DNA of 64,000 bases, from the NCBI RefSeq assembly GCF_004766125.1, contig NZ_SJSA01000001.1:1736001-1800000 (forward strand), in the 5' to 3' direction. Of this stretch, positions 8,931 through 17,234 are shown piece after piece. Each line of letters opens with the position of its first letter. Position 1 is the first letter of the stretch. Under the pieces are notes generated by a model, which worked only from the letters and a program-made list of their open reading frames with translations, searched no databases and had not been told where the DNA came from. The position numbers and the translations under genes were made by a program. The DNA comes from Duncaniella freteri (GTDB lineage: Bacteria; Bacteroidota; Bacteroidia; Bacteroidales; Muribaculaceae).

Positions 8931-9305
8931 ATGGAAAGATTTATAACAGCAACAAAGGAGACCCGGGAACTAATAACAAAGGCTTTCCGCGGTATCTCAC
9001 GACAAACCCTTTGGCGCGCTCTTTACTTTGAGGATATAAACAAAGGGACGGACACAGAGCGTAAAATCCGCAAAATGGCTCTTAACCGTGGCGGCATTAT
9101 AATGGTGGTGAGCCCGGAAATGGAAACAATGCACGATGCAGATGGCTATATGCGCCAGTATTACCCAAATGGGGTAATGCTTGAAGCTGACAAAACAACC
9201 GGAGACGTAAAAGTTTATGATCGCGACGGTAATGTTTCCCTTTCGGTGGAGCATGCGAAAATTTCAAAGCTGAATGAAATACAACACCACGCCAAAAGTC
9301 TTTGA
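8931..9305 (+). CDS. Early phage protein, unknown
   Basis: A 124-residue protein, first gene of the early operon. The sequence GTAAAAGGAT stands directly before the ATG, a Shine-Dalgarno-like string also seen before the MuB-like gene. Residues 5-40 (RELITKAFRGISRQTLWRAL) look like a small HTH, so a DNA-binding regulator comparable in position to Mu Ner is possible. I do not recognise the family. It ends 2 nt before the next start. Confidence 0.6.
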   Translation: MERFITATKETRELITKAFRGISRQTLWRALYFEDINKGTDTERKIRKMALNRGGIIMVVSPEMETMHDADGYMRQYYPNGVMLEADKTTGDVKVYDRDGNVSLSVEHAKISKLNEIQHHAKSL

Positions 9306-9307
9306 GT

Positions 9308-9847
9308 ATGGAAACAGTAAACGGAACAATTTGCATAAGCCACGCGGAGCTCACCGGGCGGATTATTACCACGGCTAACCTTAAAGCTCTGGTGAGACGT
9401 GGAAAAATAAAACAGATTCGGCGCGGTGGAAATGGAAGAACTGCGTTGTATGATATTGAAAGTCTTCCTACGAGAATACAGGTAGATGTATTCCGTGAAT
9501 ATGGCAACCCATATATTATTTCATTAGGAGAAATTACCCCGAAACCATCTGACGTAGCATATTACTCATGCGTGGTTCTTCCCAATGGAAGCAAGTTGCC
9601 TAAAGAATATATTGAAAAATATTCTTATGGTTGTGCTGTATTATCACGATGTATTGAGTTACACACTACAAAAAAATACACATGGGAGAAGTTGGGAGAA
9701 GCAGTAAAAAGGCTTCCAATCAAATATAAAAGTTGTCTTCCGAAAAGCGCAGCCGTACTACGAAGAAAGGCTCATAACTATATTATGCAGGGTCCGGTAT
9801 GCCTGATCAGCTTGAAATTTGGTAACTCTAACGCTTCAAAGTTATAA
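9308..9847 (+). CDS. Truncated paralogue of transposase A (N-terminal domain only)
   Basis: A 179-residue protein that aligns from its first residue with the next gene: METVNGTICISHAELTGRII versus METIDGKVCISYGELTGRII, then RRGGNGRTALYDIESLP versus QRGGNGREALFAVESLP. It ends at KFGNSNASKL, matching KFQNGNAGKVL of the full transposase, exactly before the catalytic core. It therefore holds only the end-binding and N-terminal domains. The stop codon lies 1 nt before the next ATG. Base composition is more A/T-rich than in the next gene. It could compete with transposase A for end sites, or be a decayed duplicate. Confidence 0.75.
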   Translation: METVNGTICISHAELTGRIITTANLKALVRRGKIKQIRRGGNGRTALYDIESLPTRIQVDVFREYGNPYIISLGEITPKPSDVAYYSCVVLPNGSKLPKEYIEKYSYGCAVLSRCIELHTTKKYTWEKLGEAVKRLPIKYKSCLPKSAAVLRRKAHNYIMQGPVCLISLKFGNSNASKL

Positions 9848-9848
9848 T

Positions 9849-11897
9849 ATGGAGACTATTGATGGTAAAGTTTGCATAAGTTATGGAGAGCTTACAGGAA
9901 GAATTATTACTCCTGCGAACTTAAATAACTTAGTCAGTCGAAAAAAAGTCGTTCGAGTACAAAGAGGCGGCAACGGTCGTGAGGCTCTGTTTGCCGTTGA
10001 GAGCTTGCCGATGAAGTGGCGCACGGAGGTTTACCGCCGTTATCCGGACTTGCAGGAGCAAGCGGACAGCAAGGAATTTTTAGACACCATACAGCCGGAC
10101 GGCGCAGCGTTGAACTTCTTTGAGGGCTACGCACTTGCCGACGGCAGAAACTTGCCGGCTGATAAAGTGCTGGAGTATTCAGCAAACGCAGCTATTATGA
10201 ACGCTTTCCGTGCGTGTTGGGACGCTCATGTGAGCAAGCGACAGCGCAGCGGTAAAAAGGCGCTGGCGGCAAAAGAATTTTGGGCGCGTGCGGCTGCTTC
10301 GCTTCCCCGACTGGCTGACCGCTGGCCGCACTCGCTGCCCGGGAGCCCCCGGCGGCTGTCGATGAAATGTGCGGAATATGTGCGCGAGGGTTACGCCTGT
10401 TTTATCTCCGGCAAGTTCCAGAACGGCAACGCCGGCAAGGTGCTGACCGAGGAGCAGGTGGGTTATCTCGCCACCTTGATAAACAACCCCAACAACGTGC
10501 AGGACACCAAAGTGGCAGCGGCCTACAACGCGAAAGCGCGGTTATTGGGCTGGAAAGAGATAACGGCGGCAGCGGTGGGCGTATGGCGTGAGAAGCTGCA
10601 ATTAGAGGCGGCGGCCGGCCGTTTGGGTGTTACGAATTTCCGCAACCACAAGACGATGCAGGTGAAGCGCAGCCGCCCGACCGCTCCGTTCCTGATGTGC
10701 TCGCTTGACGGCTGGACCGTGGAGCTGCTGTATCAGAAAACACGGACGGACAAAAAGGGGCACAACGTAACGACCTACACCAACCGCCTTACAATGGTGG
10801 TAGTGCTTGACCCGTGTGTGGACTATCCCATGGGCTACGCGGTGGGGGACCATGAGTGCCCGGAACTTATCAAGGCGGCATTAAGGAACGCCGCGACCCA
10901 TAGCCGAGAGCTTACCGGCCAAATGCTGCGATACAACCAGGTGCAGAGCGACCGCTACGCAATCAAAACCATGTCGGAGCTTTACGCCGTATTGGGCGAC
11001 AAGGTGATCCCGGCACAGGCGCACAACGCCAAGGCCAAGCCGGTGGAGCCCTATTTCAACCACCTCAACACGACATACTGCCAACTGTGCCCGAACTGGG
11101 GCGGCTACGGCGTGACGACCGACCCGAAGCGGCAGCCGAACAGCGAGGCGCTGAACAGACGGCGGCATAGCTTCCCCGATGAAGCGGGAGTCCGCGCCCA
11201 GATAGACGAAATGATCAGGCTGGAGCGGGCGCAAAAGGTGGGCAAGCTCATGGAGAAACTCGCCAACCTCAAACCCGAGCACAGGCTGGTAATGAGCCGT
11301 GAGATGTATCTGCTGAACTTCGGCGCAGAAACAGGCTTTAAGAACGTTTTGGAGGGCTGCGGCCTGCGTCCCACGATATTAGGCGTGAAGCGAGATTATG
11401 ACTGCTTCGAGCTGAGCTTCCGCGACCATGCTTCGGAGCGGTGGACGGTGAAATACGACCCGGACGACCTGCACGACGTTCTGGCGGTGAGCGAGGACGG
11501 CACCCACCGCTACATGCTTGAGGAAAAGTATGTGCAGCCCATGGCACTGGCCGACCGCCAGCCGGGCGATGCCGAACAGCTCCAGAGAGTGCGCGACTTC
11601 AACAAGGCGCTGGAGGCAGAGACCGGACGCAGGCTTAATCACCATTATCAGGGTGCGCGTCGAGTGATAGAGAGAGCGGCAGAACTTCCGATATATCAGA
11701 CCCCGGCACTGGGCTCGTGTATGGAGGACCGCCTTATACTTACCGACAGCCGGGGCCAGCATAAAGACAACCGCAGCCGCAACAGACTAGCCGCCGCCGA
11801 CATTGAAGCCTTAGAGGTGGAAACCATTGAAATACCCGTAACACGCCAGGGCGATGATGTGGAGGCCTACAAAGTAACGGATTATTCAATTTTTTAA
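9849..11897 (+). CDS. Mu-like transposase A (DDE recombinase)
   Basis: A 682-residue MuA-type transposase; the ATG at 9849 is chosen because it matches the start of its paralogue. N-terminal DNA-binding region ~1-200; rve/RNase H-like core from ~290 with SLDGWTVELL (Asp), VQSDRYAIK (Asp) and AKAKPVEPYFNHLN (Glu); then a Mu C-terminal beta-barrel-like region. It should cut and join the prophage ends at the AAAACGAA motifs, with the ATPase encoded next choosing targets. GC content is high compared with the host flanks. Confidence 0.93.
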   Translation: METIDGKVCISYGELTGRIITPANLNNLVSRKKVVRVQRGGNGREALFAVESLPMKWRTEVYRRYPDLQEQADSKEFLDTIQPDGAALNFFEGYALADGRNLPADKVLEYSANAAIMNAFRACWDAHVSKRQRSGKKALAAKEFWARAAASLPRLADRWPHSLPGSPRRLSMKCAEYVREGYACFISGKFQNGNAGKVLTEEQVGYLATLINNPNNVQDTKVAAAYNAKARLLGWKEITAAAVGVWREKLQLEAAAGRLGVTNFRNHKTMQVKRSRPTAPFLMCSLDGWTVELLYQKTRTDKKGHNVTTYTNRLTMVVVLDPCVDYPMGYAVGDHECPELIKAALRNAATHSRELTGQMLRYNQVQSDRYAIKTMSELYAVLGDKVIPAQAHNAKAKPVEPYFNHLNTTYCQLCPNWGGYGVTTDPKRQPNSEALNRRRHSFPDEAGVRAQIDEMIRLERAQKVGKLMEKLANLKPEHRLVMSREMYLLNFGAETGFKNVLEGCGLRPTILGVKRDYDCFELSFRDHASERWTVKYDPDDLHDVLAVSEDGTHRYMLEEKYVQPMALADRQPGDAEQLQRVRDFNKALEAETGRRLNHHYQGARRVIERAAELPIYQTPALGSCMEDRLILTDSRGQHKDNRSRNRLAAADIEALEVETIEIPVTRQGDDVEAYKVTDYSIF

Positions 11898-11910
11898 GAC
11901 GTAAAAGGAC

Positions 11911-12765
11911 ATGACACAGGAACAGAAACAGCAGATTTGCGACCAGCTCCGCGCGTATGTGGAGCAAAAAGGGAGCGGCAACAAGGCCGCCAACAGTCTT
12001 AACGGCGTGAGCAGCGCGACAATTAGCAAAGTGCTGACCGGGAAATGGGAGACAATCGCCGACGAGATGTGGCGAAGCATAGCGTCCCAGACCGGGAGCG
12101 CCGAGACCAAGGGGTGGCAGGTGGTGAAGACCCGAGCCTACGAGGCTATGACTTTTGCGCTGGAAAACGCGCAGCGCGACAGCCTGGTGATGGCCGTAAT
12201 TGGGGAAGCCGGGAGCGGCAAGACCGAGGCAATAAAGAACTACACCGCCGAAGGGCGCAACGTGTATCACCTTGTCTGCTCCGAATACTGGAACCGGCGC
12301 ACGTTCATGGCGAAAGTATTGCAGAGCATGGGCGTGACCTACAGCGGCAACACCGTTGCCGACATGATGGAAACCATTGTCGACACATTGAAGCGCAAAG
12401 AGCAGCCGCTTATTGTGCTTGACGAGGCAGACAAGCTGAGCGATCAGGTGCTTTATTTTTTCATATCGCTCTACAATCAGCTCGAGGACCACTGCGGCAT
12501 AATAATGACCGCGACCAAGTATCTGCGCGTCCGGATAGAAAAAGGGCTGCGGCTGAACCGCAAAGGCTATGCCGAAATATTCAGCCGCATAGGGCGCAAG
12601 TTTGTAGAACTGCCCCTGCTGAACAGCGAGGACGTGGCGGCTGTATGCGTCGCCAACGGAGTGAGCGAGGCCAAAGCCATTAACGGCATAGTGGACGAGG
12701 CGGAGGGCGACCTGCGGCGCGTAAAGCGCAGTGTGTGGGCTAAGGTGAAAGGAGGCGCGCGGTGA
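11911..12765 (+). CDS. Mu B-like ATPase, target-DNA activator
   Basis: A 284-residue protein: N-terminal HTH (NKAANSLNGVSSATISKVLTG), then an AAA+ ATPase with Walker A GEAGSGKT near residue 103 and Walker B LIVLDEADK near 168. The arrangement is that of MuB, which binds DNA, captures targets and stimulates the transposase. A GTAAAAGGAC string precedes the ATG, 14 nt after gene A. It overlaps the next gene by 4 nt (GTGA). Confidence 0.9.
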   Translation: MTQEQKQQICDQLRAYVEQKGSGNKAANSLNGVSSATISKVLTGKWETIADEMWRSIASQTGSAETKGWQVVKTRAYEAMTFALENAQRDSLVMAVIGEAGSGKTEAIKNYTAEGRNVYHLVCSEYWNRRTFMAKVLQSMGVTYSGNTVADMMETIVDTLKRKEQPLIVLDEADKLSDQVLYFFISLYNQLEDHCGIIMTATKYLRVRIEKGLRLNRKGYAEIFSRIGRKFVELPLLNSEDVAAVCVANGVSEAKAINGIVDEAEGDLRRVKRSVWAKVKGGAR

Positions 12766-13037
12766 GCGGCAAGATAACAGTAACATTCAAGGGCGGCAAA
12801 CGTCGGGTGCTCAAATCGCCCGATACGCTGCCGATGATAGACGGACGGCGTGAGGCTTACTTCGTGTTTAACAATTTCCAGGTTTATATCGGGTACAGTG
12901 ACGGAGAGATAGACGAGGATGGCGACTTTTGCGTAAGGGCTGCCAATTCGGGTATAAAAGGCGTCGCCGGCATTGGCTTGCCTGCTGCCCGGCTTATGGG
13001 CTGGGCTTATGTTAACCCAAAAAGAGTGAAAAAATGA
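12762..13037 (+). CDS. Early phage protein, unknown
   Basis: A 91-residue protein starting at GTG that overlaps the MuB-like stop. It begins SGKITVTFKGGKRRVL and is rich in beta-type residues. No family recognised. It overlaps the following ATG by 4 nt, so it belongs to the early operon and is probably translationally coupled. Confidence 0.65.
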   Translation: MSGKITVTFKGGKRRVLKSPDTLPMIDGRREAYFVFNNFQVYIGYSDGEIDEDGDFCVRAANSGIKGVAGIGLPAARLMGWAYVNPKRVKK

Positions 13038-13315
13038 AACCATATCCCGTAAAATTCAAATTCCGCGCAGAGTTTGACCTCATGCCGTCCTGGCTGCCTC
13101 AGCTGCTCCAGGATTGGCTCGAACAGGGCTGGACGTGCGACATAACAGTGAAGCGAGTAAAAGGCTGCTACGGACCTAAAACGGTGCGCGTGATGATAGA
13201 AGCGAGCACCAGCGAGGACCTGGCGGCGAAACGCAAGGCATTAAACGCGATGATTGAGGCCAAGGGCTATGACCCGGAGGCACTGCGAGAACGGCCGCGA
13301 CTGACGAAAATATAA
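13034..13315 (+). CDS. Early phage protein, unknown
   Basis: A 93-residue basic protein (PVKFKFRAEFDLMPSWLPQL...). The alternating pattern suggests a small alpha/beta fold. No recognised family. Its start overlaps the preceding stop by 4 nt and the next gene begins 6 nt downstream. Confidence 0.65.
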   Translation: MKPYPVKFKFRAEFDLMPSWLPQLLQDWLEQGWTCDITVKRVKGCYGPKTVRVMIEASTSEDLAAKRKALNAMIEAKGYDPEALRERPRLTKI

Positions 13316-13321
13316 CGAGCA

Positions 13322-13966
13322 ATGAGCAAAGCGATAAGTAATAAAAACGTGCTGGCTGCGCAATTCGAGACCGCAGACTTCGACGGCCCGTTCCTGGCGA
13401 GCTTCGGCCGCCCGGAGCTCCGGGGGGTGTGGCTTATCTGGGGCGACAGCGGCAGCGGCAAAACCACTTTCACGCTCCAGCTCTGCAAGTATCTGGCCGG
13501 CTTCCGTCGGGTGGCTTACAACTCGCTGGAGCAGGGTCTGAGCCTGTCGCTTCAAAGAGCATGGGAGCGCGTGGACATGGCGGAAGCCGGAAGCAACATA
13601 ATACTGCTGAACAAAGAAGAACTGCCGGAACTACGCGCCCGGTTGTCAAAGCGGAAAAGTCCCGAAATTGTAGTGATAGACAGCCTCCAATATCTGGACC
13701 CATTCACATGGCGGCTTTTCAAGGCATTAAAAAAGGACTACCCCGACAAGCTATTTATTTTTATCAGCCAGGTGGACAAATCCGGCAACCTTACTGATAA
13801 ACTGGCGGTGCGCATAAGATTTGACGCAGACATAAAAATCAGGGTCGAGGGTTACAAAGCCTTTGTAACGACACGCTACGAAGACCAGGACAAAGGAGAG
13901 GGCGGCGCCGACTTCGTAATCTGGGAGCGAGGAGCCGCAGACTACTGGGCTGAACGAATAAAATAA
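13322..13966 (+). CDS. RecA-fold P-loop ATPase
   Basis: A 214-residue ATPase with Walker A GDSGSGKTTF near residue 41 and Walker B EIVVIDSLQYL near 118. The order of elements and the C-terminal IKIRVEGYKAFVTTRYE block resemble RadA/KaiC-type RecA-fold proteins. Mu itself has only the B ATPase, so this second ATPase is extra. Likely a replication or recombination helper; its role is not known. Confidence 0.75.
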   Translation: MSKAISNKNVLAAQFETADFDGPFLASFGRPELRGVWLIWGDSGSGKTTFTLQLCKYLAGFRRVAYNSLEQGLSLSLQRAWERVDMAEAGSNIILLNKEELPELRARLSKRKSPEIVVIDSLQYLDPFTWRLFKALKKDYPDKLFIFISQVDKSGNLTDKLAVRIRFDADIKIRVEGYKAFVTTRYEDQDKGEGGADFVIWERGAADYWAERIK

Positions 13967-13972
13967 ACGACT

Positions 13973-14458
13973 ATGGCAAAAGAAAATAAGACAATGGACG
14001 AAATCCACCGCGGCCTCGTGAAAAAATATCACACCCTTTGCACAGTGCTGGGGCTTGATGATGAAGCGAAGCACGCGATCCTGGCAAGCTGGGGTGTCGA
14101 GAGCAGCCGCGACCTGACCCAGCACCAGCTCATAGACATCTGTGCGAAGCTGAGCGAGCAGGTGGACGAAAAGCAGGGGACGGCGCGGCTTGACAAACTG
14201 CGCAAGCAGGTAATTGCGGCAATAGGCGGCTGGCTCAGGGAGACCAAGCAGCAGAGCAATATTTCGATAATAAAAGGCATTGCGATGCGCGCCAGCGGTT
14301 ACAATGACTTCAACAAGATACCGAGGGAGCGGCTGCGCAACCTCATAGCGACATTTAACAACAAAGTCAAGGACGCCCGCGCGGTTGATGCACTCACTGA
14401 TGCGCTTCTGATGCAGAAGCTGACCGCCGGCAAAGAGATAGACCCAACACTAAACTAA
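13973..14458 (+). CDS. GemA/Gp16-like phage protein
   Basis: A 161-residue protein fitting the Mu gp16 (GemA, DUF1018) pattern: short repeated helical units LCTVLGLDDEAKHAILASWG, SSRDLTQHQLIDICAKL, and a C-terminal part IPRERLRNLIATFNNK. In Mu, GemA alters host gene expression and supercoiling. Assigned by pattern and position; moderate confidence. Confidence 0.65.
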   Translation: MAKENKTMDEIHRGLVKKYHTLCTVLGLDDEAKHAILASWGVESSRDLTQHQLIDICAKLSEQVDEKQGTARLDKLRKQVIAAIGGWLRETKQQSNISIIKGIAMRASGYNDFNKIPRERLRNLIATFNNKVKDARAVDALTDALLMQKLTAGKEIDPTLN

Positions 14459-14465
14459 AAATCCA

Positions 14466-14675
14466 ATGGTAACAGATATTAACTCAGTTTTTCGGCAGTT
14501 AAGCCGAACCGAAAAAACAAAGTTTGTCAATTCAAAGATAGACTATGCAAGCGAGGACGCAGTAGCGGAGTATGTGGCTGCATACATTTTTGACGTGCTG
14601 AAATACACTGATCTAAAACAAGTGGCTGAATATCTTCGCGGAAAGGGCTACACAGTTACATTGAATAATGAATAA
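14466..14675 (+). CDS. Small early phage protein, unknown
   Basis: A 69-residue mostly helical protein (NSVFRQLSRTEKTKFVNSKI). It follows the GemA-like gene by 7 nt. No family recognised. Confidence 0.55.
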   Translation: MVTDINSVFRQLSRTEKTKFVNSKIDYASEDAVAEYVAAYIFDVLKYTDLKQVAEYLRGKGYTVTLNNE

Positions 14676-14692
14676 CGAACTAAACAAATGAT

Positions 14693-14863
14693 ATGAGAGA
14701 CAAAACAAGAAAACGACTCAGAAAATGCGCCTACCCATTTGCGTGGTTATGGGTGCTTGTCGGGCTAATAATCGGGTATAGCGGCGTGTGTCTGCTTGCA
14801 TTAGCTTACACGATGTTCGGAGATACCAAGCAGGCTAAAAAGGTATTTACTCAAAGAATATGA
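14693..14863 (+). CDS. Small single-pass membrane protein
   Basis: A 56-residue protein: basic N-terminus (RDKTRKRLRK), one hydrophobic segment (FAWLWVLVGLIIGYSGVCLL), basic C-terminus. Its stop overlaps the next ATG (ATGA at 14860-14863), which supports it being translated. Function unknown. Confidence 0.6.
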   Translation: MRDKTRKRLRKCAYPFAWLWVLVGLIIGYSGVCLLALAYTMFGDTKQAKKVFTQRI

Positions 14864-15024
14864 GCAAGGAACTTGAAAAGGTTACAGCCATAATCCGGGA
14901 GCAGATTGCACACCTGCCCGAAAATGCAAGAATCGAACTGTTGGACGCACTGGCATGGTGGGCGAGCGATGCGGCCGGACATTTGAACTATGACTCGCCG
15001 GACGCCGAGGACTACGACAATTAA
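14860..15024 (+). CDS. Small acidic early protein, unknown
   Basis: A 54-residue acidic protein (SKELEKVTAIIREQIAHLPE... ending DAEDYDN) coupled by a 4-nt overlap to the preceding membrane protein gene. No family recognised. Confidence 0.55.
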   Translation: MSKELEKVTAIIREQIAHLPENARIELLDALAWWASDAAGHLNYDSPDAEDYDN

Positions 15025-15065
15025 AAAACGCTGCGCCGGTGTAAAAGGACAGACCACCCAAGCAG

Positions 15066-15101
15066 TTAAACACAAATTAATAACCACTTAAACACCCTTA
15101 A
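15066..15101. repeat. Helically phased TTAA array upstream of the DUF3164 gene
   Basis: TTAA starts at 15066, 15077, 15088 and 15098 (spacings 11, 11, 10), ending just before the ATG at 15104. Confidence 0.6.
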
Positions 15102-15103
15102 AA

Positions 15104-15829
15104 ATGAGTGAACAGGTAACAATGACCGCCGATGAGCGCGCCGAATGGGAAGCGTTTAAGGCAGAAAAAGCGAAAAAAGAAGCTGCGGAACTTCGCAAGC
15201 AGCAGCGTGAGACTTACCAAGAGCTAGTCAACGAGGAACTGGCGGCAGCCATTCCGGAACTGCGCGCCCTTAGTGAGCAGATTAAAACGACAAAGGACGC
15301 ATTATTCAGCAACTTTAAGGCTGTTTTGGATATGAAAGCCGATGTCGTGGGCTTCAAAGAGGATGGGCAGTATAGCCACACTTTCACCAACAGTGACAGT
15401 AGCCTCCGCCTGACATTAGGCGTTAACACTGTTGACGGCTGGACTGATATGGTGGAAACAGGTATCGCAATGGTGCGCCGCTATCTGGAGAGCTTAGCGA
15501 CCGACGACAAGAGCAAAGCACTTGTTAACACTGTGCTGCGACTTCTGAGCAAAGACCGCCAGGGCAACCTCAATGCAAGCAAGGTGCTCCAGCTTCAAAA
15601 AATGGCGGAGGAAAGCCACGACGATCAATTTGTGGAAGCAGTTAAGATTATCCGGGAAAGTTACCAGCCTACCGAGACCCGCCGCTATATCCGCGCACAG
15701 TATCGCGATGAAAGCACCGGGAACGCATGGCGCAATATTCCACTGAGCATTACAGATGTGGATCTTCTGCCCGGTAGCGAACCACTGCAAGACCTCCCGG
15801 CAGAACTTGAAGCAGAGGCAGCGGAATAA
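15104..15829 (+). CDS. DUF3164-like Mu-phage protein
   Basis: A 241-residue protein with a charged coiled-coil N-terminus (DERAEWEAFKAEKAKKEAAE) and a middle segment LRLTLGVNTVDGWTDMVETG, the pattern of DUF3164 proteins found in the early region of Mu-like phages. Biochemical role unknown; in related phages it sits near replication and transposition genes as here. Confidence 0.7.
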   Translation: MSEQVTMTADERAEWEAFKAEKAKKEAAELRKQQRETYQELVNEELAAAIPELRALSEQIKTTKDALFSNFKAVLDMKADVVGFKEDGQYSHTFTNSDSSLRLTLGVNTVDGWTDMVETGIAMVRRYLESLATDDKSKALVNTVLRLLSKDRQGNLNASKVLQLQKMAEESHDDQFVEAVKIIRESYQPTETRRYIRAQYRDESTGNAWRNIPLSITDVDLLPGSEPLQDLPAELEAEAAE

Positions 15830-15835
15830 AAAAAG

Positions 15836-15954
15836 CCGCGCCAACGTGGACCGAAGCCGACGCCAGCGCTGAGCCTTGTGTAAAAGGACAGTGCAAAGGT
15901 ACTAAAAATTGTTGAATGGCAAAGAAAAAACGGCACAAATCCACGTTGGCGCGG
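15836..15954. repeat. 15-bp perfect inverted repeat around the start of the next gene
   Basis: CCGCGCCAACGTGGA (15836-15850) and TCCACGTTGGCGCGG (15940-15954) are exact reverse complements 89 nt apart. The first arm is 6 nt after the DUF3164 stop; the second is codons 9-13 of the next gene. In mRNA the start codon would lie in the loop. Confidence 0.7.
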
Positions 15955-16155
15955 TCTGAAAAAGTAAAAGCAATAACCGCACTGCATTACGAGGCGGGAA
16001 ACCAAGCTAAATGCTATAAAGCTGTGTGGCGTCGGTGGATAGAGCCCGAGTTTGGGATTAGTTATATCACTTTCATAAGGTATTTAGGATTCCACACGGA
16101 TACCGAGGAATATAACCACCAGAATAGTTCCCCCTCCCTGTTTGATTTTGATTAA
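15916..16155 (+). CDS. Small basic protein at the end of the early operon
   Basis: A 79-residue protein with a lysine/arginine-rich start (AKKKRHKSTLARSEKVKAIT) and the middle GNQAKCYKAVWRRWIEPEFGISYITFIRYL, which could be an HTH. It may regulate late transcription given its position, but I do not recognise it. The 15-bp inverted repeat overlaps its first codons. A terminator follows 3 nt downstream. Confidence 0.6.
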   Translation: MAKKKRHKSTLARSEKVKAITALHYEAGNQAKCYKAVWRRWIEPEFGISYITFIRYLGFHTDTEEYNHQNSSPSLFDFD

Positions 16156-16158
16156 ATA

Positions 16159-16195
16159 AGCAACCCCGATGGCTTCCGGAGCTATCGGGGTTGCT
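16159..16195. terminator. Bidirectional terminator between early and left late operons
   Basis: AGCAACCCCGAT (16159) pairs with ATCGGGGTTGCT (to 16195) around a loop of about 13 nt. It separates convergent genes. T-richness after the stem is weak on both sides. Confidence 0.7.
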
Positions 16196-16201
16196 GTTGT
16201 A

Positions 16202-16690
16202 TTATTGAGGTGACGGAATGGCGGCAGAGAGCCCCGGAAAGGGTTTGTCGCGTCGCATAGCCGTTAAGTCCTGCACGGAGGTTCGGAAACATTCAACGTC
16301 CTCAATAATTTCAGCGTGGGCGTGATTGGTTGCCGAGATAGTGTGCATAAAGCCGGCGAAGTTGTCACCGCGTAGTCCCTGCATAGCGGCGTTAATGCTA
16401 TTGAGGAGGTCAAAGCGCTCCAGAGCTTCCGCCATTGCCGGGTCCTGGCTTCCGTGTATTCCGGCAGTCGCACGGTTCAGAATGTGGAGGCGGACGGTAA
16501 TATCGGCACGGCGTGCCCCGGCGTTCTGCTGGTGCCATTCGATTGTTTCAAACTCAACGAACACCGACGGCAGGGGGTAAACCGCCCCACCGGCAAAGTG
16601 TGCGCCGTTGTCGTTCCAGAGGTCCACGTAATCAATGCCCGGAACGGTCAGGAGCTTTTCGGCGACAGCTGTAAAAATCTGTTTTCTCAT
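16202..16690 (-). CDS. Mu gp37-like / tail terminator-like protein
   Basis: A 162-residue protein, last gene of the leftward late operon. It starts RKQIFTAVAEKLLTVPGIDYVDLWND and has SVFVEFETIEWHQQNAGARRADITVRLHIL, the strand pattern of tail terminator or gp37-like proteins (DUF1834 group) that regulate tail length or head-tail joining. It follows the gpG-like gene by 7 nt, matching the Mu order. Confidence 0.5.
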   Translation of the reverse strand: MRKQIFTAVAEKLLTVPGIDYVDLWNDNGAHFAGGAVYPLPSVFVEFETIEWHQQNAGARRADITVRLHILNRATAGIHGSQDPAMAEALERFDLLNSINAAMQGLRGDNFAGFMHTISATNHAHAEIIEDVECFRTSVQDLTAMRRDKPFPGLSAAIPSPQ

Positions 16691-16697
16691 ATTGCTG

Positions 16698-17180
16698 TTA
16701 TTGTCTTAAAAAGTCAGTTAATTGGGTGTTGAACTGTTGTAGGTTCCTGTCGATTGCCTCCCGGATAATGCGTTGCGTGTCGGGGCCGTCGCCGATAAAG
16801 CGGCGCTCCGGCATAGTTATGACTTTGCCAACTTTCATTAGAGCCATACGCCGCCAGGACTCGTCTTTTGTTTGCATGAACTTCGCCCAAAAGTAGCGTT
16901 TCATTTTAGCCGTCACGGTGATTTTTCCGTCCTCATTGTGGAGGTTTGTGTAAGGCATTGCGGAGGAAAAGCGCACACCGTTGCCGGACACTTCGCCCTG
17001 TGTGGCTTTTCGCATATCGCCGGAGACCATGAGCAGAGAGCCGCGGGAGTAGTCATGTGCGCGGGGCTTCCACTTGTCGGAGAAAAAGCCCTTACGTTCA
17101 AAGTTGCGGTCGAACTCTTCGGAGAGGTCCACGCGCATGTCGTCGAGAATGTCGGCTTTTAGTTTGTTGGCGTCGAGCAT
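16698..17180 (-). CDS. Virion morphogenesis protein (Mu gpG / P2 gpS-like)
   Basis: A 160-residue protein with the family's GSLLMVSGDMRKATQGEVSG and the C-terminal ITMPERRFIGDGPDTQRIIREAI motif (Pro-x-Arg-x-Phe-x-Gly). Such proteins complete the tail or join it to the head. It follows MuF in the Mu order, but here an opposite-strand gene (17235-17474) sits between. Confidence 0.8.
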   Translation of the reverse strand: MLDANKLKADILDDMRVDLSEEFDRNFERKGFFSDKWKPRAHDYSRGSLLMVSGDMRKATQGEVSGNGVRFSSAMPYTNLHNEDGKITVTAKMKRYFWAKFMQTKDESWRRMALMKVGKVITMPERRFIGDGPDTQRIIREAIDRNLQQFNTQLTDFLRQ

Positions 17181-17205
17181 TTAATTGGGTTTTAATTGTT
17201 ATTAA
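17181..17205. repeat. Helically phased TTAA array upstream of the small acidic gene
   Basis: TTAA starts at 17181, 17192 and 17202 (spacings 11 and 10), just upstream of the rightward promoter. Confidence 0.55.
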
Positions 17206-17228
17206 ATCAGAAAAAAGTTGTAAATTTG
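17196..17228 (+). promoter_or_regulatory. Promoter of the small acidic (candidate immunity) gene
   Basis: TAAATTTG (17221-17228) is a perfect -7 box; TTG at 17196-17198 is a possible -33 box, with 22-nt spacing. It points against the late operon, so the gene can be expressed in the lysogen. The ATG follows at 17235. Confidence 0.6.
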
Positions 17229-17234
17229 CGGTCA

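Noticed and set aside
10881..12786. Long minus-strand ORFs opposite the transposase and ATPase genes
   Set aside because: High-GC shadows; the plus strand carries clear catalytic motifs.
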